Of a stretch of DNA of 64,000 nucleotides, positions 19,371 through 28,209 are shown piece by piece; within the stretch, counting starts at the first letter, position 1, and each line of letters opens with the position of its first letter. The stretch is taken from assembly GCA_002171655.1 (NCBI GenBank), contig NHEC01000120.1:20503-84502 (forward strand). Reading direction: 5' to 3'. Made by a program: the position numbers and the translations under genes. A model generated the notes under the pieces. It did not search any database, had not been told where the DNA came from, and worked only from the letters and a program-made list of their open reading frames with translations. The stretch is from Planctomycetes bacterium TMED75 (GTDB lineage: Bacteria > Planctomycetota > Phycisphaerae > Phycisphaerales > SM1A02).

Positions 19371-20876
19371 ATGCGTCGCCCTCTGCATCCGATTCTCCTG
19401 ACTCTTTCTACCCTGCTCGCCGTGTCATTGCACGGTTGCATGGTCGGTCCTGATTACACGAAGCCGGATCTGGTCACCAACGACAGTTGGCACAGCTCGC
19501 TCGTCGCCGGGCTGGAGAAGGACAAGGACGGGCCGGGTCTCTGGTGGAAGGAATTCAACGATCCAATCCTTGACACCCTGATTGAGCGGGCTCAAACCAA
19601 TAATCTTGATCTGCGGACGATGATGACTCGGGTTGAATTCGCGCGAGCGGAATACGGCATCGAGGAATCATTCCTTCTGCCTTCGGTTGGTGCGAACGGT
19701 TATGCGGTCTGGTACCGAGCAGACCAGGGGATCTCCCCGGTGCCTGGTGTGTTCAATCCGACTGGCGACGCGTACGAGCTCGATCTCGCGTTCTCCTGGG
19801 AAATTGATGTCTGGGGGCGTGTTCGTCGGCAGGCTCAGGCAGCTCAGCAGAACTTCTATGCACAGATCGAGAATTGGCGCGACTTCCTGATCACGGTGCG
19901 GGCGGGCGTTGCTGATTCCTACATCAGCTACCGCACCTACCGTCGAACGGTAGAGCTGCATGAACTTGCGGTGGCTGCGGCCGAACTCGGGTTGGATCTC
20001 AGCACGCAGGCCTATGAAAACGGCGCACTGGATCTCAGGGTGGTCCTGGACAACAGCTCCACCCTCAATACCCTCCAGGCAGCGGTCTACGAGTGGGAAG
20101 CCAGGGCGCAGAACGAACTCAATCAGATCTCGGTGCTTCTGGGAGAAACTCCCGGGCAGATCGCGGAACTGATTGGGCCCGGAGGGAAGATTCCCATTCC
20201 TCCATCAACCATTGGTGTCGCCGTCCCCGCCGAAGTGATCAGGCAACGGCCGGACGTTCGGGCTGCGGAACGAATGCTTGCCTCCGCGGTCGCGACCCTG
20301 GGGGTGGCCGAGGCGGAGCTGCTTCCCACCTTCACACTCACGGGATCTCTCGGTTATCAATCCGATGGAACCACGAGCCTCCTCACCTGGGCCAATCGCG
20401 CCTGGAACATCGGCCCTTCCTTCTCCTGGAGTCTGCTCAACTGGGGCCGGGTGCAAAATCAGATCAGTGCTCAGAAGGCCGTTGTTCAAACGGAACTGCT
20501 CGGCTACGAATCAACGGTTCTCAAGGCCTACCAAGAAGTTGAAAATGCTCTGGTGAATTTCGCTTCCTCCGAGCTGTCACGTAGAAACATCCAGAGAGCT
20601 CGTGATGACAGTCTGGAATCCCTGATGCTGTCCTCTAGTGCCTATGAGAGCGGAGTCGAGGATGTTCAGTCCGTGATCGCTTCCGAACTGCAGTTCATTC
20701 AAATGGAATTCGAGTTGATCGAACAGGAATCAGCGGTCGCCATGGGCGCGGTCTCGATCTACAAGTCGACTGGAGGAGATTGGTCACCGGTCATGCCGAG
20801 TGCAGACGGTCCGGTCCCCATCAAATCAAAGGCGTCCCAGTCAGTCGTCGATGCTAATTCTGGAGGTACTTCGTGA
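19371..20876 (+). CDS. Outer-membrane efflux lipoprotein (TolC-like, NodT/OprM family)
   Basis: The 501-residue product begins with a lipoprotein signal ending in VSLHGC, followed by MVGPDYTKPDL, the standard start of NodT/OprM channels. Two repeats of the outer-membrane efflux domain follow, with long alpha-hairpins (ARAEYGIEESFLLPSVGANG; VATLGVAEAELLPTFTLTGS) and the linking motif VPAEVIRQRPDVRAAERML. It forms the exit duct of the pump whose adaptor and inner-membrane subunits follow. A GTG at 19368 directly precedes the chosen ATG. The gene ends by overlapping the adaptor start as GTGA. Confidence 0.95.
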   Translation: MRRPLHPILLTLSTLLAVSLHGCMVGPDYTKPDLVTNDSWHSSLVAGLEKDKDGPGLWWKEFNDPILDTLIERAQTNNLDLRTMMTRVEFARAEYGIEESFLLPSVGANGYAVWYRADQGISPVPGVFNPTGDAYELDLAFSWEIDVWGRVRRQAQAAQQNFYAQIENWRDFLITVRAGVADSYISYRTYRRTVELHELAVAAAELGLDLSTQAYENGALDLRVVLDNSSTLNTLQAAVYEWEARAQNELNQISVLLGETPGQIAELIGPGGKIPIPPSTIGVAVPAEVIRQRPDVRAAERMLASAVATLGVAEAELLPTFTLTGSLGYQSDGTTSLLTWANRAWNIGPSFSWSLLNWGRVQNQISAQKAVVQTELLGYESTVLKAYQEVENALVNFASSELSRRNIQRARDDSLESLMLSSSAYESGVEDVQSVIASELQFIQMEFELIEQESAVAMGAVSIYKSTGGDWSPVMPSADGPVPIKSKASQSVVDANSGGTS

Positions 20877-22168
20877 TCAAGGGTCACTCAACGTTGATCA
20901 CCGTCGGACTCGGGGTGCTTCTTGCTTCACTCACGGGCTGCGGTGGCGGTTCCAGTAGCGCCAAGGAAACCGTCGAGTTGATGAGCAAGCGCAACACGAC
21001 AGTGACGACCGAGGTCATCAAGACCACGCCGTATTCGCTCTATCTGAGCCAGCCCGGAACGACCTATGCCATTCGCAACGTCGATCTGGATGCACGGGTC
21101 ACCGGGTACATCGAGTCCATTCACTTCGAAGACGGTCAGCTGGTGAAATCCGGCGACCACCTCTTCCAGCTCGACCCTCGGCCTTTCGAGGCAACTCTTC
21201 TTGAGGCCCGCGGGACTCTCGAGGGGGCGATCGCCCAGCGCAACCTTGCGGAGCGAAACGTCCAGCGCAATCGTCCCTTGGTCGAATCCGGTGCGATCTC
21301 TCGTGAATCCTTCGACGCTCTCGTCACGGATCTCGAAGTCTCCGAAGGCAATGTCGAGACCGCGGCCGGAAATCTGGTCAACGCGGAACTCAATCTTTCC
21401 TTCGCCACCATCGTGGCCCCCTTCGACGGCAAGCTCGGCCAGCGGCAGTACGAAAAAGGTGCGCTGGTCGAACAAGGGGGTACGCAGACCCTGGTGACCA
21501 TCGTGCAGTACGACCCGATGCGTATCCTGGTTGCCGTGGCCGCTGAGCACCTTCCGACGCTCAGGGAACTCAAGGCCAAGGGAACTCTGCCAGCCAACGT
21601 CCGGGTCAATGGCACGCGCGGTGGCGGTGGACGAGTCTTCAAGGGCGAAGTGGACTTCATCGACAACCAGGTCAGTGACATGAGCTCCACAGTGATGGTC
21701 CGGGTTCGCTTTTCCAACCCCGATGCCTGGGCATTTCCCGGCCAGTACGGGGAAGCGGAAATCCTGATCAAGGACATTCCCGAGGCAATCGTGGTCCCCC
21801 AGAAGGCGGTTCTTCTCCAGCAGGGAGGCAAGCAGTTCGTCTGGCTCATCGATGAAAAGGGTGAGGTCGAAGATCAGGTCGTTGAGGTCGGTGACACGCA
21901 CGACGGTAAATCCTGGATCACAAAGGGACTCAAGGTCGGCCAGAAGATCGTGGTCGATTCCGCGGGACAGCTCGCGGGAGGAGACAAGGTCACCATCGTC
22001 ACGGACGCCAAGTTCAAAGAGGATCAGTCCACTTCGATGCAGGGGCATTCCAGCAGTAAATCCTCCTCTTCCTCTGACTCGAAAGCTGACGCGAAAACTG
22101 GCGCGAAAGCCACCACTGCCCCGACCTCCGATGCCAAGAAGAAGAGTTCGACTTCAACCGGCGGATGA
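20873..22168 (+). CDS. RND efflux periplasmic adaptor lipoprotein (AcrA/MexA type)
   Basis: The 431-residue membrane-fusion protein starts at GTG 20873, overlapping the channel-gene stop. A lipobox (LASLTGC) anchors it. The lipoyl/barrel-sandwich half-motif LDARVTGYIESIHFEDGQLV and its partner FATIVAPFDGKLGQRQYEKG flank a coiled-coil hairpin (residues about 100-150). A beta-barrel and membrane-proximal domain follow (AIVVPQKAVLLQQGGKQFVW). The C-terminal 50 residues are low-complexity Ser/Lys/Ala/Thr and lie outside the conserved fold. It bridges the outer-membrane channel and the RND transporter. Confidence 0.95.
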   Translation: MIKGHSTLITVGLGVLLASLTGCGGGSSSAKETVELMSKRNTTVTTEVIKTTPYSLYLSQPGTTYAIRNVDLDARVTGYIESIHFEDGQLVKSGDHLFQLDPRPFEATLLEARGTLEGAIAQRNLAERNVQRNRPLVESGAISRESFDALVTDLEVSEGNVETAAGNLVNAELNLSFATIVAPFDGKLGQRQYEKGALVEQGGTQTLVTIVQYDPMRILVAVAAEHLPTLRELKAKGTLPANVRVNGTRGGGGRVFKGEVDFIDNQVSDMSSTVMVRVRFSNPDAWAFPGQYGEAEILIKDIPEAIVVPQKAVLLQQGGKQFVWLIDEKGEVEDQVVEVGDTHDGKSWITKGLKVGQKIVVDSAGQLAGGDKVTIVTDAKFKEDQSTSMQGHSSSKSSSSSDSKADAKTGAKATTAPTSDAKKKSSTSTGG

Positions 22169-22198
22169 TTCCGCACGCCGTACCCATGGACGATCACC

Positions 22199-25100
22199 TT
22201 GCTTGATTTCTTCATTAACAGACCGATCTTCGCTGCAACCATCGCCTTGCTGATGATCATCTGTGGTGGAATCTCGATCGTGACGCTGCCGATCTCCCAG
22301 TATCCGGAGATCGTGCCGCCGACCGTCACCATCACGTCCGCTTACCCCGGTGCCAGCGCCGAAGTGACCGCGGATACCGTGACCACGCTTCTGGAGGACT
22401 CGATCAACGGGATCCAGGGCATGATCTACATGAGCTCGACCAGCGTGAACAACGGTACGAGCTACATCACCGTGACCTTCGACGTCGGCTACTCACTCGA
22501 TATCGGTGCAGTGGACGTCCAGAACCGAGTCAGCCAGGTCCAGGGGCAGATACCGCAGATTGTCAATGAAGCCGGCATCATCATCGACAAGACCTCGACG
22601 GACATGGTGTTGGTGGTTTCACTGACCTCGCCGGAAGGCACCTACGACGACGTCTGGCTGGGCAACTACGCCGACATCTACCTCAATGACCCGTTGCTTC
22701 GTGTGCCGGGGGTGGGTTCCATCACCAACTTCGGTCTGTTGGAATACTCGATGCGCATCTGGCTCGATCCCGACAAGATGGCGTCACTCGAGCTGACCGT
22801 CTCCGACGTGAAGAATGCGGTGCAGGAACAGAACCAGCAGGTGGCTGCGGGACTCATCGGCTCCCCGCCCACCACCGAATCACCCGCCTACCAGCTCCAG
22901 ATCAGCACCCTTGGCCAGCTCAAGACCGCGGAGCAGTTCGAGAACATCATCGTCCGGACGGGTCCCGACGGGCAGATGGTCACCCTTGCCGACATCGGTC
23001 GCGTCGAACTCGGGGCACAGAACTACCAGCAGAGTTCATCCCTGAACGCCAAGCCCGCGGGCAACTTGGGCATCTACCAGCTACCGGGTGCCAACGCCCT
23101 GACCATCAAGTCCGAGGTGGTGAAGGTTCTCGAGGGCCTGTCTCAGAAGTTCCCCGACGACGTCGAGTACGAACTGACCTACGACACGACCGAATTCGTG
23201 CGACTCTCGATCGAGGACCTCGTGGTGACTCTCCTCGAAGCGTTGGCGCTGGTCATCTTCGTGGTCTTCGTCTTTCTGCAGAGCTGGCGCAGCACGCTGA
23301 TTCCGGTCATCGCGATCCCGGTGTCCCTGATCGGTGCCTTCGCGTTCATGATGGTCTTCGGGTTTTCGATCAACACCCTCAGCCTCCTCGGGCTGGTCCT
23401 TGCGGTCGGCCTGGTCGTCGACGATGCGATCGTGGTGGTGGAGAACGTCGAGCGTCAGCTCGAGGCCCATCCCGACTGGACCCGCACCCAGGCCACCTCC
23501 GTCGCGATGCATGAGGTCGTCGGGCCGATCATCGCAACCACCCTGGTCCTCCTCGCGGTGTTCGTTCCCACCGCCTTCATGCCGGGGATCACCGGACAGC
23601 TCTACAACCAGTTTGCCCTGACCATCGCCTTCTCGGTGCTGCTGTCTTCGGTGAACTCGCTCACCCTCAGCCCCGCGCTCTGTGCCATCTTCCTCAAGCC
23701 GACCAAACTCGAGGATCGGAACTTCCTGTTCCGTGCGTTCAACAATGTCTTTGACAAGGTGATCGAGTTCTACGGGAAGCTCCTCCACTGGTTCATCAAG
23801 CTGCGTTTCCTGGTCTTCGCTGCCTACCTCGTGTTGGCCTTCTTCACCGGGTTCCTGCTGCTCAAGTGGCCCCAGTCGTTCGTTCCCACCGAGGACCAGG
23901 GGTACTGCTTCGGGCTGGTGCAGCTCCCGGCGGGATCCACCGTGCAGCGCACCACCGAGGTGATCGAGGAGATGGCCGCCGAGCTCACCAAGAACGAGTG
24001 GGTCGACAACGTGATCTCCGTCGGGGGGTTCAACTTCCTCACCTCGACCAGCCAGACCTACACCGGTTTCGTGATCCCGATCTTCAAGAGCTGGGGCGTT
24101 CGCGGGAAGCAACACACCGCAAACAAGCTGATCCTCGAGTTCAACGAGAAGTACAAGGGAGACCCCCGTGCGGGAATCTCCTTCGTCAGCCCGCCACCGA
24201 TCATGGGCCTGGGCACGGTGGGGGGATTCCAGCTTCAGCTTGAAAACCTGCCGTCGGTGCCCTTCGACCAGTTCTATCGGGACTGCATGCCCTTGATCGA
24301 GGCCGCGAACAAGAGTGAAGACCTGATGATGGTGCGCACCACGTCGCAGATCGACGTCCCGCAGATCTGGCTCGATGTCGATCGAGAGAAGGCGAAGCTG
24401 CTGGGCGTCAACCTCACCGAGCTCTTCGATACCCTCCAGGTCCAGCTTGGTTCGCTCTACATCAACAACTTCAACCTCTACAACCAGACCTACCAGGTCC
24501 AGGCCCAGGCCGAGGGGTGGGCGCGTTCAAATTCCAATGACATCGGTCAGCTCTTCGTGCAGAGCCAGGACGGGTCGATGATCCCGCTGGACGCTCTGGT
24601 CACCGTCGAGAACATCACCGGTCCGGACTTCATCCCGCACTACAACCTGTACGAGACCCTCGAGGTGCTCGGGAGCCCGAACGTCTTCGCCGGCAAGAGT
24701 TCCGGGCAGGCGATCACCGCGATGGAGCAGCTGTGCGACGAGTACCTGCCCCCGGAATATGCGTACGAGTGGAGTGGCACCACCTATCAGGAGCTCGCGG
24801 CCGGAAACCTTGCTCCGATCATCTTCGGTCTGGCACTGATCGTGGTATTCCTCCTGCTCGCGGCCCAGTACGAGAGCTGGATCCTTCCCATCATGATCAT
24901 GCTGGTGGTCCCTCTCGCGATGCTTGGAGCCGTACTCGCACTGATGGTCGCCAAACGCCCGCTCGATGTGTACGGCCAGATCGGGCTGGTGACCCTGATC
25001 GGCCTGGCTGCGAAGAACGCGATCCTCATCGTCGAGTTCGCAAAGGAACTCGGCGCGACCGGGCAGGATCCGATCAGCTCCGCGATCGGTGCGGCCAAGC

Positions 25101-25363
25101 TTCGACTTCGCCCGATCCTCATGACCGCGTTCTCCTTCATCCTCGGCGTGGTGCCGCTGGTGCTGGCATCCGGCGCGGGAGCGCAAAGCCGTCAGTCGAT
25201 CGGCTACGTGGTCTTTGGTGGCATGCTCGTCGCGACGGTCATCACCCTCGGGGTGGTTCCCGTCTTCTACGTGATCTTCGAGCACCTGCGTGAGAAGTTC
25301 GGTGTGGACCCCACGTACAAGATCGGTGCGATCGAGATCCCGGCCGATGAGGACGGGCTCTGA
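22199..25363 (+). CDS. RND multidrug efflux transporter, HAE1/AcrB type
   Basis: The 1054-residue proton-driven inner-membrane pump begins LDFFINRPIFA, the standard RND start, and has two homologous halves of six transmembrane segments with large periplasmic loops. The proton relay is intact: LVVDDAIVVVENVE in TM4 (paired aspartates) and GLAAKNAILIVEFAKELG in TM10 (lysine). The start codon appears to be TTG at 22199, 30 bp after the adaptor stop, because the only nearby upstream ATG is out of frame. Together with the two preceding genes it makes a complete tripartite pump. Substrates cannot be predicted, and no regulator is adjacent. Confidence 0.96.
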   Translation: MLDFFINRPIFAATIALLMIICGGISIVTLPISQYPEIVPPTVTITSAYPGASAEVTADTVTTLLEDSINGIQGMIYMSSTSVNNGTSYITVTFDVGYSLDIGAVDVQNRVSQVQGQIPQIVNEAGIIIDKTSTDMVLVVSLTSPEGTYDDVWLGNYADIYLNDPLLRVPGVGSITNFGLLEYSMRIWLDPDKMASLELTVSDVKNAVQEQNQQVAAGLIGSPPTTESPAYQLQISTLGQLKTAEQFENIIVRTGPDGQMVTLADIGRVELGAQNYQQSSSLNAKPAGNLGIYQLPGANALTIKSEVVKVLEGLSQKFPDDVEYELTYDTTEFVRLSIEDLVVTLLEALALVIFVVFVFLQSWRSTLIPVIAIPVSLIGAFAFMMVFGFSINTLSLLGLVLAVGLVVDDAIVVVENVERQLEAHPDWTRTQATSVAMHEVVGPIIATTLVLLAVFVPTAFMPGITGQLYNQFALTIAFSVLLSSVNSLTLSPALCAIFLKPTKLEDRNFLFRAFNNVFDKVIEFYGKLLHWFIKLRFLVFAAYLVLAFFTGFLLLKWPQSFVPTEDQGYCFGLVQLPAGSTVQRTTEVIEEMAAELTKNEWVDNVISVGGFNFLTSTSQTYTGFVIPIFKSWGVRGKQHTANKLILEFNEKYKGDPRAGISFVSPPPIMGLGTVGGFQLQLENLPSVPFDQFYRDCMPLIEAANKSEDLMMVRTTSQIDVPQIWLDVDREKAKLLGVNLTELFDTLQVQLGSLYINNFNLYNQTYQVQAQAEGWARSNSNDIGQLFVQSQDGSMIPLDALVTVENITGPDFIPHYNLYETLEVLGSPNVFAGKSSGQAITAMEQLCDEYLPPEYAYEWSGTTYQELAAGNLAPIIFGLALIVVFLLLAAQYESWILPIMIMLVVPLAMLGAVLALMVAKRPLDVYGQIGLVTLIGLAAKNAILIVEFAKELGATGQDPISSAIGAAKLRLRPILMTAFSFILGVVPLVLASGAGAQSRQSIGYVVFGGMLVATVITLGVVPVFYVIFEHLREKFGVDPTYKIGAIEIPADEDGL

Positions 25364-25366
25364 TCG

Positions 25367-25927
25367 ATGACGCTTTCCGTCGACCAGGCGCGTACATTGA
25401 TGCACGAATGGGTGGAAAGCCCCTCGTTGCGAAACCACATGGAATGCGTGGCCTGCTGCACCCGTGCATACGCTGAACGAATCGCTCCTGAAGCAGCCGA
25501 TCGCTGGGAGATCGCCGGTCTGCTCCATGACATGGACTACGAACGACACCCCACCGTCGAGGAACACCCCTTTGTGGCGGTCGAGCTTCTCAAAAGCAGG
25601 GGGGATGTGGCTGAGGAGATCGTGCAGGCCATCCTCGCCCACGCGGACTACTCAGGGGAACCTCGGGAGACACCACTCGCCAGGCACCTGTTTGCCTGTG
25701 ATGAACTCGCAGGTTTCATCGTCGCCTGTTCCCGGGTTATTCCCGAGGGCATTCGTGATCTGCAATTGAAGTCGGTCAGGAAGAAACTCAAGAACAAGAA
25801 GTTCGCGGCCGCGGTGAATCGAGACGACATCCGCGTGGGTGCAGAGCAGATCGGTCTTGATCCCGACGTGCACATCCAGAATTGCATCGATGCACTGGTC
25901 GCCGACCGCGAACGACTCGGGCTCTGA
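25367..25927 (+). CDS. HD-domain metal-dependent phosphohydrolase-like protein
   Basis: The 186-residue product shows an HD-superfamily metal site: His24 in RNHMECV, the HD pair in GLLHDMDYERHP and a later histidine in ILAHADYSG. Such small cytosolic HD proteins hydrolyse nucleotides or other phosphoesters; the substrate is unknown. It starts 3 bp after the RND transporter stop and is probably co-transcribed with it, though a functional link is not evident. It ends 11 bp before the convergent flavodoxin-like gene. Confidence 0.85.
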   Translation: MTLSVDQARTLMHEWVESPSLRNHMECVACCTRAYAERIAPEAADRWEIAGLLHDMDYERHPTVEEHPFVAVELLKSRGDVAEEIVQAILAHADYSGEPRETPLARHLFACDELAGFIVACSRVIPEGIRDLQLKSVRKKLKNKKFAAAVNRDDIRVGAEQIGLDPDVHIQNCIDALVADRERLGL

Positions 25928-25938
25928 TCCGCTCGAGC

Positions 25939-26433
25939 TCAGTTCAAGGTTGCGTCGTCTCCAGGCTCCAGTCCGAACGGCAGCTGCTCCGGGTCGATGT
26001 CCACCACCGTGATGTCATTGAGACCCAGCGAGGCCAGGCCTCTTCGCGCGCTGCATTCGGGAGTGCCGGGATCTTCCTGAACCCCAGGTTCGATCGGCTT
26101 GAGAAGAAAGACGGGCTTGGTCTCCAGCAGACCTTCCATCCGGTCGGGCATGGCCATGACCGTGATTCCGTCGACCATGGATCGATGCAGCCAGTTTTCG
26201 ATCGATTCCTGCGAGTGGTCCTCGTGCTTGAATGGAAGCAGCATGACCACGGCATCAGCAATCAGAAGGCCACGGGCCAGCCACACATCCTCTGATTCTG
26301 CACTGCGCACGGTACTGAGCTTCGTGGCGTCGATTTCCTGGATCTCTCCGGGAAAGGCACGATTCAGTCCGCAGCGCAGTGCTCCCTCAAGAGCCTGTTG
26401 GCGTTCAGATGCGTTGACAAGGAGGACGTTCAT
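25939..26433 (-). CDS. Flavodoxin/NAD(P)H-quinone reductase-fold-like protein
   Basis: The 164-residue product opens with MNVLLVNASERQQA, resembling the phosphate-loop strand of flavodoxin-like reductases. It continues with IADAVVMLLPFKHEDHSQES and then a tryptophan-containing helix (IENWLHRSMV), the pattern azoreductase-type proteins use around the flavin. A further strand follows (TKPVFLLKPIEPG). Residues around the usual substrate loop are divergent, so cofactor binding is uncertain. It is a single-gene unit, convergent with the HD gene and divergent from the M48 gene. Confidence 0.6.
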   Translation of the reverse strand: MNVLLVNASERQQALEGALRCGLNRAFPGEIQEIDATKLSTVRSAESEDVWLARGLLIADAVVMLLPFKHEDHSQESIENWLHRSMVDGITVMAMPDRMEGLLETKPVFLLKPIEPGVQEDPGTPECSARRGLASLGLNDITVVDIDPEQLPFGLEPGDDATLN

Positions 26434-26527
26434 ACCTGACGATACGTCTCGAGTTTCCGGTTCGTTCGCCTCAGACCGGTGGTACCTGGGGCGAAGACAC
26501 CGTTTTTCACGCTATCGGACACGCTTC

Positions 26528-26533
26528 TACAGT
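26528..26533 (+). promoter_or_regulatory. Possible -10 box upstream of the M48 leader peptide
   Basis: TACAGT ends 6 nt before an ATG at 26540. A TTTTCA-like -35 lies about 18 bp upstream (26504-26509). A transcript started here would be leaderless for the 14-codon frame described next. Confidence 0.35.
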
Positions 26534-26539
26534 GCGCAC

Positions 26540-26584
26540 ATGGACTTCCAGAGCACCCTTCCCCGAGAGAAAATTCACGCATGA
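26540..26584 (+). CDS. Possible 14-residue leader peptide coupled to the M48 lipoprotein gene
   Basis: ATG at 26540 opens a 14-codon frame (MDFQSTLPREKIHA) whose TGA overlaps the ATG of the M48 gene as ATGA. Its own start is preceded by a -10-like box 6 nt upstream and no ribosome site, suggesting leaderless initiation followed by translational coupling. It has no run of one amino acid that would mark a classical attenuator. The gene structure is visible; whether the peptide is made is inferred. Confidence 0.35.
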   Translation: MDFQSTLPREKIHA

Positions 26585-27417
26585 TTCATCCCTCAGCGAT
26601 GCGATGTGTCTTTCTGGTGCTTTGTACCGTGGTTGCGTCCTGCAGCACGGTCTCGGGATCCGGGCGAACTCAGGTCAACTTTTACTCCGCTGCCGACGAT
26701 GCACGAATCGGGCAGCAGGCCTGGACTGAAGTGCTCTCGGATCCGCTGGTCCTCAAACAGGGTCCGAAGGTCGAACGTGTGCAACGAATTGGCAACCGGA
26801 TCGTCGCGGCGGCACGCCGTCTCCATCCCGAAATCGCGGAGAACTTCCAGTGGGAATTTGCGGTTCTAGATGATCCGGACCAGATCAACGCGTTTGCCCT
26901 GCCGGGGGGGAAATTCGCCGTCTATACCGGGATGCTCAACTTTACCGAAGGTGATGACGACATGCTCGCCGCGGTGCTTGGACACGAAGCTGCGCACGTC
27001 ACCTCTCGTCACGGGACGGAGCGTCTCACTCAGGTGACGATTACCCGGGTGGGATTGGATGCCACCAATGTCTTCGTTCTGGGGGACCTTGACCCAGGTG
27101 ATCGGGAGCTTGTTCTCCAGGCGATCGGTGCGGGTACCAACGTCGGGGTACTTCTTCCTTTCAGCCGGTCTCATGAATGCGAGGCTGATGTACTGGGGCT
27201 CATGATTGCCGCGGATGCCGGATACCGTCCTCAGGCTGCGTTGCGACTCTGGGAGCGAATGGGTGCGCGTGGTTCGGTCGGAGCGCCCGAGTTCATCTCA
27301 ACCCATCCCAGCTACCAGACCCGCATCCAACTGCTTGATGATGCAATGGCCCCTGCGCAGCGCCTCTACGATTCTCGGGAGGCACTTGGGGACCTTCCGT
27401 CCCGGATGGGCGGATAA
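26581..27417 (+). CDS. M48-family zinc metalloprotease lipoprotein (LoiP/YggG-like)
   Basis: The 278-residue product has a lipoprotein signal ending VVASC, followed by the M48 catalytic core. LGHEAAH contains His135, Glu136 and His139, and SRSHECEADVLG supplies the third zinc ligand (Glu199). FALPGGKFAVYTGML is the conserved strand before the site. Members act in periplasmic or outer-membrane protein quality control. The protein is short, with no TPR tail of the BepA kind. The start ATG 26581 overlaps the leader peptide stop. The 3' end overlaps the convergent HEPN-family gene by 52 bp. Confidence 0.92.
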   Translation: MIHPSAMRCVFLVLCTVVASCSTVSGSGRTQVNFYSAADDARIGQQAWTEVLSDPLVLKQGPKVERVQRIGNRIVAAARRLHPEIAENFQWEFAVLDDPDQINAFALPGGKFAVYTGMLNFTEGDDDMLAAVLGHEAAHVTSRHGTERLTQVTITRVGLDATNVFVLGDLDPGDRELVLQAIGAGTNVGVLLPFSRSHECEADVLGLMIAADAGYRPQAALRLWERMGARGSVGAPEFISTHPSYQTRIQLLDDAMAPAQRLYDSREALGDLPSRMGG

Positions 27418-28130
27418 CAGATCGCACCAAGGTTGCTGCGGAAGGCTTCGGCACGATCCGGATGCACCAGGACCTCGAACGACCGGTCCAGGAACAAGTG
27501 AAGAAAGCGACCGCAGTCGGCGACCGATTCCCGATTGAGCCCTCCTCCGTGAGTCGCGCCTCCGTGCACAAGCTGGCATCGCAACTGATAGACGCGGTAG
27601 AGAAGAAGTCGATCGAGTGCGGATTCAGTCTGCCCCTCATCCAGGTAGTGCCTGCCCTTTCTCGGCAGGTTATGCCAGGTCTCCTCCTCTTCTTCTTCGC
27701 CTTCCGCAAGCCCACGCCAGAAGTAATGGTCGAGGTAGACGTTGTCGAAAAGTCGTTCCGCCAGTTCCCGATGTTCCTTCAACAGTGCCTGGTAGGCACC
27801 AAGACCGTGCAGTTCATCCAGGCTGGTGGCCCCGACGATGAAGTCGCGAACACTGCGAATGTCCTTGGCCGGATGGTTGGTTTCCTGATCCCATTGACCA
27901 TAGAGGGCGTTGAAGGAGATCCAGAGGAAGATCAGCTGGTCATCCAGGGCATCGGTGCCAGACTCCTTGGCGACAACCTGTGCCCGGTGGAGCCACGAAC
28001 ATGCACGGTGAATCCTGATCGCCAGTTCCGTGTAGTCACCGACATCCTTGCAGGGCATCTCCTGCCAGCGCCGTTTGTATTCACGAGCCGATGGCAGTTC
28101 GGGATCGATGCAGTTGGTGATCTCGTTCAT
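27366..28130 (-). CDS. HEPN-family protein of unknown role
   Basis: The 254-residue mostly helical product contains FLWISFNALYGQW and, later, YRVYQLRCQLVHGGATHGG. The RCQLVH stretch is an R-x4-H motif, the hallmark of HEPN RNase-like domains, embedded as in a widespread family of chromosomal proteins that read R-N-Q-L/I-V-H-G-G-A-T. A CYPP segment near the C-terminus also fits that family. Some HEPN proteins are RNases; this family's role is not established. ATG 28130 begins just before conserved sequence, and the frame is open a further 90 bases upstream. The last 52 bases overlap the M48 gene on the other strand. Confidence 0.75.
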   Translation of the reverse strand: MNEITNCIDPELPSAREYKRRWQEMPCKDVGDYTELAIRIHRACSWLHRAQVVAKESGTDALDDQLIFLWISFNALYGQWDQETNHPAKDIRSVRDFIVGATSLDELHGLGAYQALLKEHRELAERLFDNVYLDHYFWRGLAEGEEEEEETWHNLPRKGRHYLDEGQTESALDRLLLYRVYQLRCQLVHGGATHGGGLNRESVADCGRFLHLFLDRSFEVLVHPDRAEAFRSNLGAICYPPIRDGRSPSASRES

Positions 28131-28209
28131 GGCGTGTGGAATGCTATCACGATGCGGGTATGCTGCGCGTTTGCTCAAGTGCATTTGAACTGCAGTCCTC
28201 AGGGTGCTC
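28131..28209. promoter_or_regulatory. Divergent intergenic region between the HEPN gene and the Lon-like cassette
   Basis: The 79-bp gap separates two start codons pointing apart. On the minus strand TAGCAT (28146 to 28141) lies 10 nt before the HEPN ATG. On the plus strand TATGCT (28159-28164) lies about 45 nt before the cassette's first ATG, with AGGGTG as a weak ribosome site. Both boxes are weak matches, so the promoter calls are tentative. Confidence 0.35.
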
